Source of the DNA: an uncultured Prevotellaceae bacterium
Lineage (GTDB): Bacteria > Bacteroidota > Bacteroidia > Bacteroidales > Bacteroidaceae
NCBI GenBank assembly: GCA_900314985.1
Contig: OMXL01000001.1
Span: forward strand, 1 to 64,000
Reading direction: 5' to 3'
DNA: 64,000 bases
Shown one piece after another: positions 16,721 to 24,727 of the stretch. Position 1 is the stretch's first letter; every line of letters begins with the position of its first letter. Below the pieces are notes generated by a model, which saw only the letters and a program-made list of their open reading frames with translations, was not told the origin of the DNA and did no database searches. Both the position numbers and the translations under genes were made by a program.

Positions 16721-17905
16721 ATGAGACGAGCGATAAATATAGTTGGAATCGTGACAGTCTGTTGCCTGCTATGCTCCTTGAATGCAGCGGGACAGATTAA
16801 GAGACGGATTCAGCAGGTGCAGCAGTATTTGGACTCTACGGCCAAGGCCAAGGTGGACCAACACTATATTGAGGTTCCTGAGAAGCCGTGGAGGGTTATT
16901 CTGCGCTACAAGAGCAATGGAATAGCCGTGAACTATGACCAGGAATTGGATTTTCCAGAGACGAACGAGCACTCTGAGTGGAAGTTGAGTTTCGAGCCTC
17001 CCATGGCATCCTCTGTCGGCTTTTGGGTGGGCTATCGCGGCACGGGTCTCTCCTATTATTATTCGCTGACCAAGAATGCAGGGCGCTATTTCTCTTTGAG
17101 CAGTACAGGAGCCAAATACGGACTGGCGTTTCGACTGAGACGCTTTAACGTGACGAAGGCCACCTTTGGGGCTGTTGACTTTGTGAATGGGCAGAAAAGC
17201 GGTGAGTACGAGCAGAGTGGCAATATACCTTCGCCTGTATGGATTCGTTCTGCCTATCTGAACGGATATTATGTGTTTAACGGACGCCGCTATTCACAGG
17301 CCGCTGCCTACAACCAGTCAGTCATCCAGCGTCGCTCGGCAGGTTCTTTCTTGATAGGTGCCACTTGGTATCAGTCGTCGTTTGACTATTCTGACATTAA
17401 CAATTACGTATTCATGTTGATTGGGCGCGGCATCCATCGTATCAAGGTACATCAGGCCAACATCGGGTTGGGCTACGGCTACAATTTCGTACCCTTCCGT
17501 GGACTTGTCATCAACGCCATGACGATGCCCACGTTGAGTGTGTATAACCGCGTGAAGATTGATAAGTATGATTTCAACTACGAGCTGACTCCAGAGATAG
17601 GGCAGGTTGACGATTATGGCAAATGGGACCCGCAGACCAAAACGTGGGAGAACGGAAAAAGCAAGAAACCCATCTATTTGGCAACAGGACCCAACGACAT
17701 GGTATACTATTGGGATAAGGACTCGGAAGTGGACTACAGCGCGCTACAACTCAACGTAGACCTGCGACTTGGCATTACCTATAACTGGAAAAATTATTAT
17801 GTTGGTCTCCAGGCGCAGTTTAATAACTTCACCTACAAGAAAGACGATAGCAAGGTAACACTTACTGAAGCGTTTGCACAGATGGCGTTTGGCGTGAGAT
17901 TGTAG
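16721..17905 (+). CDS. DUF4421-like outer-membrane beta-barrel protein
   Basis: A 394-residue secreted protein. A signal peptide (residues 1-25, ending NAAGQ) precedes a barrel-like sequence of alternating hydrophobic strands: WRVILRYKSNGIAVNYDQEL, VGFWVGYRGTGLSYYYSL, and a terminal FAQMAFGVRL strand of the kind that closes outer-membrane barrels. Layout and motifs fit the DUF4421 family, which has no known function. TACTTTTG at 16703-16710 lies 10 bases before the ATG, so the leader is very short. It is convergent with the DUF3098 gene, 5 bases apart. Confidence 0.65.
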   Translation: MRRAINIVGIVTVCCLLCSLNAAGQIKRRIQQVQQYLDSTAKAKVDQHYIEVPEKPWRVILRYKSNGIAVNYDQELDFPETNEHSEWKLSFEPPMASSVGFWVGYRGTGLSYYYSLTKNAGRYFSLSSTGAKYGLAFRLRRFNVTKATFGAVDFVNGQKSGEYEQSGNIPSPVWIRSAYLNGYYVFNGRRYSQAAAYNQSVIQRRSAGSFLIGATWYQSSFDYSDINNYVFMLIGRGIHRIKVHQANIGLGYGYNFVPFRGLVINAMTMPTLSVYNRVKIDKYDFNYELTPEIGQVDDYGKWDPQTKTWENGKSKKPIYLATGPNDMVYYWDKDSEVDYSALQLNVDLRLGITYNWKNYYVGLQAQFNNFTYKKDDSKVTLTEAFAQMAFGVRL

Positions 17906-17910
17906 GATTT

Positions 17911-18147
17911 CTATTTCCTTCTGAGAATACCCACGACTATCAGCAGATAGCCAGCAAGACAGACCATCGGAGCCACGACGATACGTCGAGGCGAGAAAAT
18001 GTCAGGATTGAAAGCCTGCTCGTTGCTGCCATCGCCAGACATCAGGACATAGCCCGTAACTATCAGCAGACAGGCGATGATAAGGATGCTGCTACTGGAG
18101 AGCAGGACGCGAAGAAAACGGACAGTGTTATTGTTGATAGTGTTCAT
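17911..18147 (-). CDS. DUF3098 small membrane protein
   Basis: A 78-residue protein with two membrane helices (about residues 17-37 and 58-75). The segment between them, FNPDIFSPRRIVVAPMVC, fits the DUF3098 family, which in many Bacteroidota lies near ftsX and uppP. Here it follows the DUF2723 gene and starts (ATG 18147) 20 bases before that gene ends, so translation is probably coupled. Function unknown. The frame extends further upstream but overlaps the DUF2723 gene, so the internal ATG is used. Confidence 0.7.
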   Translation of the reverse strand: MNTINNNTVRFLRVLLSSSSILIIACLLIVTGYVLMSGDGSNEQAFNPDIFSPRRIVVAPMVCLAGYLLIVVGILRRK

Positions 18148-20614
18148 ATTGCGGAATGTATTGTTGGTAAATATTTGTTCTGTTATATTGCGCAGCGACG
18201 ACAAGCGCCTGCTGCAAAGTCTGCATCCACTGGCGACGTGAATAGGCTGAGCCTGCACGGCGCGAGGGGGCGATGGTGTCTATCCACGAGAGCCATTCAG
18301 AGGAACGATGCAGGAGACCGCTGACAATTTCGTCGCCCTTTTGGGGCTGGTTGTTCAGGTAGAAGCAGCGTGCCATAGCAAGGGCAGCCTCAGTATAGGG
18401 TACATTCTCTTGCGGCATCTCGTGTTGCCACTTGCGGCAGACTTTCAGCGCCCGCTGGGGGTCGCCCTGCTGGAGTAGCGAGTCGATGAGGATGCCCATA
18501 ATGAATTGATGCGTATTGGCCATATGCTTGACGTCTTCGTCGACGTAGAGTCCTTTGGTGCTTAGTCCGCCATAGCGATAGCGGTGCATGATGTTGTTGT
18601 AGAGGCGTTCTACATCCACCTGACGGCCGTCGGCAGTGGGCGATATGCGATAGGCCAGACCTTCGAGTACCAAATGGTCACGGAGGAACGACAGGTTGTC
18701 GCCCATGCTGATAGACATATAGAAAGGACGCGTCCAGACGGCATTCGACAGCATCTCCAGCACCATCAGCTCGTTTTTCAGCAGATACTGCTTACCCTTC
18801 AGCGAGATGGTCATCGTGCCTTCGGGCGACGTAATGGAGAGGGTGTCAGTATCGATAGGCAGGTATTCCATCGTACCTTGTTGGTAGTCTTCGTGACTCC
18901 AACTGATAGGCAAGGCAGGCGAGTCGTAGGCAGGACGCTTCATCTGGTCGATATACCAGTCGGTCTGCAGATACTCCAGATTGCAGTCGCGGGTATCTCT
19001 GCGCACGCCCTCCACCTCTTGGTTATACCACAAAGGAAACGTGTCATTGTCGCCATTGGTAAAGATTACGGGAAAGCCCTCATCCTGCATGGTCATCAGA
19101 TAGTTCCTTCCGAAGTCGCGACAGGTATAGCGACCAGAGCGATCGTGGTCGTCCCATGTCTGCGAAGCCATCTGCAAGGGAATGAGGAGTGCCAAGGGGG
19201 CCAGTTTTCTGAAGTTGGCTGCGCCCAAGCCTATCCAGATAGCAAAAGCATAGAACGACCCGACATAGGCATAGTCACGCTCTCGTGGTTGCATAGGTGT
19301 CTGGTTGAGATAGACCACAATAGCTAAGCCTGTCATCACAAACAACAACGAGACTATCCACAACTGACGACGGCCCTCACAACCTTGTCGCCATTGCCAC
19401 AGGATGCCCAGCAAGCCCAACAGTAGCGGAAGACCATAGAACACGTTGCGCCCTTTGTTGTCAGCGAGGTCAGACGGCAACTTCGACGTGTCACAACCGA
19501 GGAGCAGGTCATCAATCCATCGGAAGCCCGTTATCCAGTTGCCGTGCTCTACCTCACCCTGCCCTTGGATGTTGTTCTGTCTGCCCACGAAGTTCCACAG
19601 GAAGTAGCGCCAATACATGAAGTTCACCTGATAGGTCAGGAAATAGCGTAGGTTCTCGCCCTTGGTGGGCACGCCATCGTGCGTCTCGATGTCGCCCATC
19701 CAACTCTCGTAGGCATCGGCGTGGTACATAGAATAGATGCGAGGATAGAGTGGTGTCTTACCATACTGTTCACGACTCAGGTACTTGCCCAGTGTGGAGA
19801 GTGTCTTAGGCTCATTTTCGCACATCGGCGGACAAGCATTGGCACGCACAAGAATAACGCCATAGCTGCTGAAGCCCACCAGAAACATCAGCAGACAAGA
19901 GAATGTCAGTTTCAACAATCTGCGACGTGCCTTGACGAGTCGAGACAGGAGCTTATCCTTGCGAAACCAGACCACAAAGGCCATGGCTGGCAGGCAGAGC
20001 AGACATAGCAGATGGACACCAATGGAGAGACCCGTTATATAAGCAATAAGGATTATCCAGCGATCGCTGCGTGGACTATCAGCCTCATCTTCCCATTTCA
20101 GGATGAGCCAGAACATCAAGGCAGTGAGGAACGAGGAGAAGGCATAGACCTCAGCCTCGACTGCAGAAAACCAGAAGGTGTCGCTGAAAGTATAGGCCAT
20201 AGCACCCACCAGTCCGCAGGTCTCAACCAAGATGACTTGGTTTAGTGAATAGTGAAAAGTGAAGAGTGAAGAGTGGGCTACCGCCTTTCCTATTATCAGT
20301 TTCTTTGCGAGGTGCGTGATAGTAAGGAAGAGGAAGAAGATGCAACCTGCACTCAAAAGTGCCGACAACAGGTTGACCATCAGCGCCACTTGGGATGGTG
20401 AGTTGGCAAACTGCGAGAACAGATTGGCCACCAGCATGAAGAATGGGGCACCAGGTGGGTGACCAATTTCCAGTTTATATCCACACGCAATGAATTCTGG
20501 GCAGTCCCACAAACTGGCCGTCGGCTCTACGGTGAGACCATACACCACGGCGGCGATGGCAAACGAGAGCCACGCTATGAGGGTGTTGAGTTTGGAAAAA
20601 GTTGTTTGTTGCAT
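18128..20614 (-). CDS. DUF2723 GT-C-like multi-pass membrane protein
   Basis: An 828-residue protein with about twelve membrane helices in residues 10-480, followed by a soluble C-terminal half with TPR-like helical stretches. The first loop, YGLTVEPTASLWDCPEFIA, carries the acidic WDCPE motif expected of GT-C/PMT-type glycosyltransferases, and DUF2723 proteins are thought to be protein O-glycosylation-like enzymes; the substrate is unknown. An insert SSLFTFHYSL near residue 118 is encoded by a 7-bp repeat array at 20245-20272. TAGCTTTG at 20638-20645 is the likely promoter box. It overlaps the DUF3098 gene by 20 bases. Confidence 0.75.
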   Translation of the reverse strand: MQQTTFSKLNTLIAWLSFAIAAVVYGLTVEPTASLWDCPEFIACGYKLEIGHPPGAPFFMLVANLFSQFANSPSQVALMVNLLSALLSAGCIFFLFLTITHLAKKLIIGKAVAHSSLFTFHYSLNQVILVETCGLVGAMAYTFSDTFWFSAVEAEVYAFSSFLTALMFWLILKWEDEADSPRSDRWIILIAYITGLSIGVHLLCLLCLPAMAFVVWFRKDKLLSRLVKARRRLLKLTFSCLLMFLVGFSSYGVILVRANACPPMCENEPKTLSTLGKYLSREQYGKTPLYPRIYSMYHADAYESWMGDIETHDGVPTKGENLRYFLTYQVNFMYWRYFLWNFVGRQNNIQGQGEVEHGNWITGFRWIDDLLLGCDTSKLPSDLADNKGRNVFYGLPLLLGLLGILWQWRQGCEGRRQLWIVSLLFVMTGLAIVVYLNQTPMQPRERDYAYVGSFYAFAIWIGLGAANFRKLAPLALLIPLQMASQTWDDHDRSGRYTCRDFGRNYLMTMQDEGFPVIFTNGDNDTFPLWYNQEVEGVRRDTRDCNLEYLQTDWYIDQMKRPAYDSPALPISWSHEDYQQGTMEYLPIDTDTLSITSPEGTMTISLKGKQYLLKNELMVLEMLSNAVWTRPFYMSISMGDNLSFLRDHLVLEGLAYRISPTADGRQVDVERLYNNIMHRYRYGGLSTKGLYVDEDVKHMANTHQFIMGILIDSLLQQGDPQRALKVCRKWQHEMPQENVPYTEAALAMARCFYLNNQPQKGDEIVSGLLHRSSEWLSWIDTIAPSRRAGSAYSRRQWMQTLQQALVVAAQYNRTNIYQQYIPQYEHYQQ
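20245..20272. repeat. Heptamer array 3 (GTGAANA x4), inside DUF2723 gene
   Basis: GTGAATA, GTGAAAA, GTGAAGA and GTGAAGA in tandem; read on the gene strand they encode the insert SLFTFHYSL in a loop between helices. The same unit recurs at 24213-24247 and 57067-57087. Confidence 0.8.
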
Positions 20615-20715
20615 GATGCTTTGCTAAAAATTTTCGGCAAAGCTAGCAACAATTATTGAAATGTAGGGCAGAAAATGTCTGACATAAGTCTGACATTTTA
20701 CTGACATGCGGCTAA

Positions 20716-21402
20716 CTACTTAATAGTCAGCTCATAGGCACGTCCCCTATCCGACTCTATTTTCAGGTTAGAATGTTGCTCGATAACAGGTTTCAGTCTG
20801 CGAATCAGCGTATAGAGCGTCTCGCTAGCATCCGGTTTCTTGGGCCAAAGGGCATCACAAATCTCTGTCTTTGTCAGTTGGTGAGCCTCCGAACGGAAGA
20901 ACATCTCCAACAGTTGCTGTTGCATGGGCGTCAACTTGATACGCCGTCCTGTAGCATCATAAAAAGTGCCTTCAGCCTCAGCGAAACGTAATCCGCCATA
21001 TTGTGAAACACCCACCATTTGCAGCATCTCATGGCGACGATGATAGAAACAGAAGAGTGCCCACATAAGTGTCAATGTCCATAAGACAACAGTGGGGCGC
21101 TGGTCAGACAAGCTGAAAATGGTGGCCTCCGAACAGTGGGCATAAGCCTTGAACTCACGTCCCTTAGTATCGACAGCAATGGTTGCCTTACCACGCAACT
21201 CTGCTATCTGCAAGTGACTATTGAATGACTGAATAGTATCTTGCGTGATGACATTGCTCTGCTGCTTGGCCAATGCCGACGACAGTGCCTGACTCATATC
21301 ATCAACCACCTGTCGCTCCGTAGCATGATAGCTGACGAGACTCGTTGCACATGAGGCAACGATCATGACGAAAAGTACAATGACTAAATGTTGCTGTTTC
21401 AT
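20716..21402 (-). CDS. Membrane-anchored winged-helix regulator
   Basis: About 228 residues. An N-terminal membrane helix (residues 4-24), an extracytoplasmic part of about 80 residues and a second helix (about 103-120) precede a C-terminal OmpR/PhoB-type winged helix (about 140-228: KLTPMQQQLLEMFF; LTKTEICDALWP; TLYTLIRRLKPVIE). There is no receiver domain, so this is a one-component ToxR-like regulator that probably senses outside signals and binds DNA while in the membrane. The start ATG 21402 lies 9 bases from the TATCTTTG box (21412-21419), so the leader is minimal. Targets are unknown; the BlaI-M56-TPR operon lies just upstream on the same strand. Confidence 0.8.
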   Translation of the reverse strand: MKQQHLVIVLFVMIVASCATSLVSYHATERQVVDDMSQALSSALAKQQSNVITQDTIQSFNSHLQIAELRGKATIAVDTKGREFKAYAHCSEATIFSLSDQRPTVVLWTLTLMWALFCFYHRRHEMLQMVGVSQYGGLRFAEAEGTFYDATGRRIKLTPMQQQLLEMFFRSEAHQLTKTEICDALWPKKPDASETLYTLIRRLKPVIEQHSNLKIESDRGRAYELTIK

Positions 21403-21488
21403 ATCTGTGTGCAAAGATACAAAAGAAATCACCACCCGACAACGGATTAACAGGGTTTAACCCTCTCACAAACGTCAAGGGGGACTCG

Positions 21489-22634
21489 CTATGGAACCGA
21501 CAACATAGCTTCAGCCTTCTGCATCATCTCTTGAAGAGCAGCAGTGGGGTTCTCCTCTTTGCGGGCAAGTTCGAGGAACTGTTGGAGATAGGGTCTCGCC
21601 TGTTTCTTGTCCTCCAACAGCAGAGCGTAGGTGTTGCCAATATTATAATAGGTAGCGATAGACATAGGGTTGTAGGTAAGATGATCTTTCCATGCAGTGA
21701 CAGCCTCAGCATAGTGTTCCGTCAAGTAGTAGCCCTCGCCTCGTGACAGGGTGATGGCCTTCATGATGGTAGTATCGGGCAACATCAACTGGGTAGCGAG
21801 ATCCAGGTAGCGCAATCCTTCTTCATAGCGCTTCGTGTCGACACACACCACACCAAGACGATAGGCACAGCCAGCATGTTGCATCTGGCTGAGAGCGAAT
21901 GCTGGGAGCAGGCATTTATAAGCCCTTTCGAGGCTGTCGATTTGTGTGTAGCTCATACCAGCAGAATAAAGGGTGTTAAAGACGGAGTCGCCTTGCTGCA
22001 ACAGTTTGTCATACAACTTAGCTGCAGCAGTGAAGTCACGATTCATAAACCATGCATCTGCCAGTGCTCTGTTGACAAGGATATTCGTAGAATCCTTCAA
22101 AGTATATTTCAGTCCACAGATAATCCCGTTCTGAGGTTGATCGTTTTTAGCAAAAGCGAGGATGAGCCCTGCCACAATCTCAGCATCCATCGGGAAACGC
22201 CCAAGTAGCTGGCTTGCCCAATAGATATAGGAGTCAGTGTCGCCCTGCTTCTGATAACCCAGCGCCAACTCGCGAAAAGCATCATGCGTGAGACTGTCCT
22301 CAGGCATATTCTTTAGCAACTCAGTAGTCTGACGATAGTTGGCACGTTGGTAATGGCAGTCTGCCAACTTCAGTCTTACGTGACGTGGAACTTTATCTTC
22401 AGGCACATAAGGCTTAGACAAACTGAAATCCTTATCCATCGAGAAACGGGTGATATCCTGAGACTGCGCCAAGTCGTATGCCTGCTGATAATACTGCAGC
22501 GCCTCGAAGGTATTATATTGCTGCATACAGCTATCGCCCTTCTGCATGCAAACGGCAAGAGAGTCAAGAGCCTCGCCCTGAACGGGAGAAACCGTCAGCA
22601 GGGCGAGGGCGAGTATGGTGAATAATCTATTCAT
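21489..22634 (-). CDS. Secreted TPR-repeat protein
   Basis: About 381 residues with a signal peptide (MNRLFTILALALLTVSPVQG) and TPR-type helical repeats through most of its length (for example EALQYYQQAYDLAQS; NTLYSAGMSYTQIDSLERAY; IATYYNIGNTYALL). It should act as a periplasmic or surface scaffold for protein binding. It is the third gene of the blaI-M56-TPR operon and starts 11 bases after the M56 gene, so it is likely controlled by the BlaI-type repressor. The ATG at 22634 is chosen because it gives a clean signal peptide; the upstream extension lies within the M56 gene. Confidence 0.8.
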   Translation of the reverse strand: MNRLFTILALALLTVSPVQGEALDSLAVCMQKGDSCMQQYNTFEALQYYQQAYDLAQSQDITRFSMDKDFSLSKPYVPEDKVPRHVRLKLADCHYQRANYRQTTELLKNMPEDSLTHDAFRELALGYQKQGDTDSYIYWASQLLGRFPMDAEIVAGLILAFAKNDQPQNGIICGLKYTLKDSTNILVNRALADAWFMNRDFTAAAKLYDKLLQQGDSVFNTLYSAGMSYTQIDSLERAYKCLLPAFALSQMQHAGCAYRLGVVCVDTKRYEEGLRYLDLATQLMLPDTTIMKAITLSRGEGYYLTEHYAEAVTAWKDHLTYNPMSIATYYNIGNTYALLLEDKKQARPYLQQFLELARKEENPTAALQEMMQKAEAMLSVP

Positions 22635-22645
22635 AAGAATGTCTA

Positions 22646-24208
22646 CTATTGAGCAGCGGCTTCTTCCTTGGCATCGTCCAAACGGAAGGTGAGAGGAATG
22701 GTGTACTTCACATTGACAGCCTCGCCATTCTGCTTGCCTGGTATCCACTTAGGCATGGACTTGACGCAGCGCAGCGCCTCCGCGTCAAGTTCAGGTGAAA
22801 CGCTCTTGACGACTTTTGCCCTGTCAACACTGCCATTCTTCATGACCACGAAGGTGACGATGACACGACCTTGTATACCTGCCTTCTCTGCAGCCTCGGG
22901 ATAGCGGATGTTCTTGCCGAGGAACTCAAAAAGGGCATGGGCACCACCAGGGAACTCTGGCATCTGCTCGACGACATCAAAGAATTCTGGGTTCTGTTCA
23001 ACAGGGACGAAGACATCTTTGACACCTTTTTTGGTGGTGACAAGCAGAATACCGTCTCTTGCTTCCTCGCCATACTGGTCAACAGCAGCCTGGTCTTTCA
23101 GCACAGTGATAGAGGCTATCTCGTCAGAAGATATCTTTCCCAAAGTCTCATAGGTTATACGATTGCCATCAAGCAACACCATGGGAGTTTTCATGGGCTT
23201 GGCAGCAATCCACTCCACAGCCTTTGCTGGGTCGGCCTGCTCTGCAGCATCCTTATCGGGTACAATCTCAATGGTATTATTGCCCATCTTGGCAGTAGCA
23301 TTCTTCTTGCCCTTCTTGACAATCTTTTTCTGGGGTTGCTGATAGACATAGTCATTGACAGTTTCGGCATTCAGAGCGAGGGCAACACCTACGATAGGTA
23401 TGAGGGCGAGCAGTTTCAAGAAACTGCTGCGCGGTGATTTCTTTTGTAACATCATGGTTATACGGTTTTTGAGGGTACTATGAGAGATACCGTTGGCAAT
23501 GGAGTACCCGCCAATGCTCGCGGCCTTGGTGATTAACAGATATTGATATTGACGCGCGTTAATCCCTTGGGAGAGTACTGCACCGTCGGCCTCGTATTCA
23601 TGGATGGCACGCAGATCGGCGCGCAACATCCACATAGCGGGGTTAAACCACTGGAGGGCGGTGAGAAGGTCAACGAGAAGCACGTCGCACGAATGGTGCT
23701 GACGAATATGTCCTCGTTCATGAGCGAGAATAGCAGAATCGCCTGTATTGTAGTCGTTACGATTCATGACAATAAAGGAGCAGAAGCTGAAAGGCGGCAC
23801 CTCGTCAGGAACCACGCAGAGCGTAGTACCATCGGCTTGCGGAATGCGCTCGCTGCGACGTACCAGCATCAAGACTCTCCATACGGACAGCAATGTGTGA
23901 CTGAGTACGACTACCACACCTATTATATATAGGAGGGGTATGACATACTGCCACTGGGCAGGTTGCTCGTCAGTAGCCATCTCCATCTGGACATTGCCAA
24001 CAGATACCATTGGCACGGCATCGAGCACCACCGTCTGATGGGTCGTGATGACACACAGCGGCAGGATGAACGACAGCAGAGCCGTCGACAACAACACCAC
24101 GCGGTTGACACGGTGGAAGGTCTCCTTGGAGAGCAACAGGCGGTAGAACATGTAGAAGACTACGATGAGTACCGCTACCTTAGCGTCATAAATCAGAAAG
24201 CCTGTCAT
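22646..24208 (-). CDS. M56 (BlaR1-like) peptidase with plug-like and TonB C-terminal domains
   Basis: About 520 residues. Four membrane helices span roughly residues 5-280. The zinc peptidase site HERGH (in AILAHERGHIRQHH) lies near residue 165 and the downstream acidic ligand in HEYEADGAVL. Past the last helix, a TonB-receptor plug-like segment (RITYETLGKISSDEIASITV; ARDGILLVTTKKG) leads into a TonB C-terminal domain (FPGGAHALFEFLGKNIRYP; GRVIVTFVV; TIPLTFRL). BlaR1-type peptidases sense a signal and inactivate the BlaI repressor; here the sensor is TonB-like instead of penicillin-binding. GTG at 24217 is also possible, but it lies in a 7-bp repeat; ATG 24208 is preferred. Confidence 0.85.
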   Translation of the reverse strand: MTGFLIYDAKVAVLIVVFYMFYRLLLSKETFHRVNRVVLLSTALLSFILPLCVITTHQTVVLDAVPMVSVGNVQMEMATDEQPAQWQYVIPLLYIIGVVVVLSHTLLSVWRVLMLVRRSERIPQADGTTLCVVPDEVPPFSFCSFIVMNRNDYNTGDSAILAHERGHIRQHHSCDVLLVDLLTALQWFNPAMWMLRADLRAIHEYEADGAVLSQGINARQYQYLLITKAASIGGYSIANGISHSTLKNRITMMLQKKSPRSSFLKLLALIPIVGVALALNAETVNDYVYQQPQKKIVKKGKKNATAKMGNNTIEIVPDKDAAEQADPAKAVEWIAAKPMKTPMVLLDGNRITYETLGKISSDEIASITVLKDQAAVDQYGEEARDGILLVTTKKGVKDVFVPVEQNPEFFDVVEQMPEFPGGAHALFEFLGKNIRYPEAAEKAGIQGRVIVTFVVMKNGSVDRAKVVKSVSPELDAEALRCVKSMPKWIPGKQNGEAVNVKYTIPLTFRLDDAKEEAAAQ

Positions 24209-24212
24209 ACTA

Positions 24213-24247
24213 TTCACTTTTCACTATTCACTTTTCACTATTCTCTA
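24213..24247. repeat. Heptamer array 4 (TTCACTW x5) at the blaI/M56 junction
   Basis: TTCACTT, TTCACTA, TTCACTT, TTCACTA and TTCTCTA in tandem. On the gene strand the array supplies the last codons and stop of the BlaI-type gene (ENSEK-stop) and reaches to just upstream of the M56 start. Confidence 0.85.
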
Positions 24248-24590
24248 TCTGGTCGATGAGTTCGCGCAGATCATCCACGCTAATCTTTTCTTCTTTGACA
24301 AACGCGGAGACAGCACTGAGGTAGGAGTCGTTGAAGTAGTTCTTGATGACACCCGCAATAGACGAGCGTCCATACTCCTTCTCTGACACCAGCGGATAGT
24401 ACTGATAAGTATTGCCGAACTGCTTATGGCCGAGATAGCCCTCACGTTCCAAAATGCGAACGATGGTCGACAACGTATTGAAATGAGGACGAGGCTCGTC
24501 ATAATGTTCCTGCAACTCGCGCACGAACATCGGACCATGCTGCCAGTACAGCGTCATGATTTCCTTTTCCTTGTTAGTCAGTTTCTTCAT
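24228..24590 (-). CDS. BlaI/MecI/CopY-family repressor
   Basis: A 120-residue winged-helix repressor: LTNKEKEIMTLYWQHGPMFV at the N-terminus, NTLSTIVRILEREGYLGHKQ as recognition helix and wing, and a helical dimerisation tail from about residue 75. In the family, the linked M56 protease cuts the repressor to induce the operon. It is the first gene of a blaI-M56-TPR operon. Three palindromes centred on AACTAA/TTAGTT lie upstream, one over the promoter, consistent with autorepression. Its last five residues are encoded by the 7-bp repeat array. Confidence 0.9.
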   Translation of the reverse strand: MKKLTNKEKEIMTLYWQHGPMFVRELQEHYDEPRPHFNTLSTIVRILEREGYLGHKQFGNTYQYYPLVSEKEYGRSSIAGVIKNYFNDSYLSAVSAFVKEEKISVDDLRELIDQIENSEK

Positions 24591-24643
24591 TGTTTCAGAG
24601 TTTTGGGTTTACCAATTTGTTGCGTCAATATCAATATCTGCCG

Positions 24644-24720
24644 CAAAGTAACTAAAAGTTTTCGTTACTTGCAACTAAATGCTTTAGTTTTTAAACTCCG
24701 TTAACTAATATTTTTAGTTA
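24644..24720 (-). promoter_or_regulatory. BlaI-type promoter with three palindromic operators
   Basis: Operator 1 (24648-24668): GTAAC and GTTAC arms, overlapping the -7-like TTACTTTG on the minus strand (24644-24651). Operator 2 (24673-24689): AACTAAA-TGC-TTTAGTT, perfect 7-bp arms. Operator 3 (24702-24720): TAACTAA-TATTT-TTAGTTA, perfect 7-bp arms. All share the AACTAA/TTAGTT core and lie just upstream of the blaI-type gene, so repressor binding is the natural reading. Confidence 0.75.
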
Positions 24721-24727
24721 CTAACTT

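Noticed and set aside
22646-24590. Beta-lactam resistance regulon (blaR1-blaI)
   Set aside because: No penicillin-binding domain in the sensor and no beta-lactamase in the operon.
24644-24720. Possible AraC or HTH operator unrelated to BlaI
   Set aside because: Position directly upstream of a BlaI-type gene and three copies of one palindrome make autoregulation the simpler reading.
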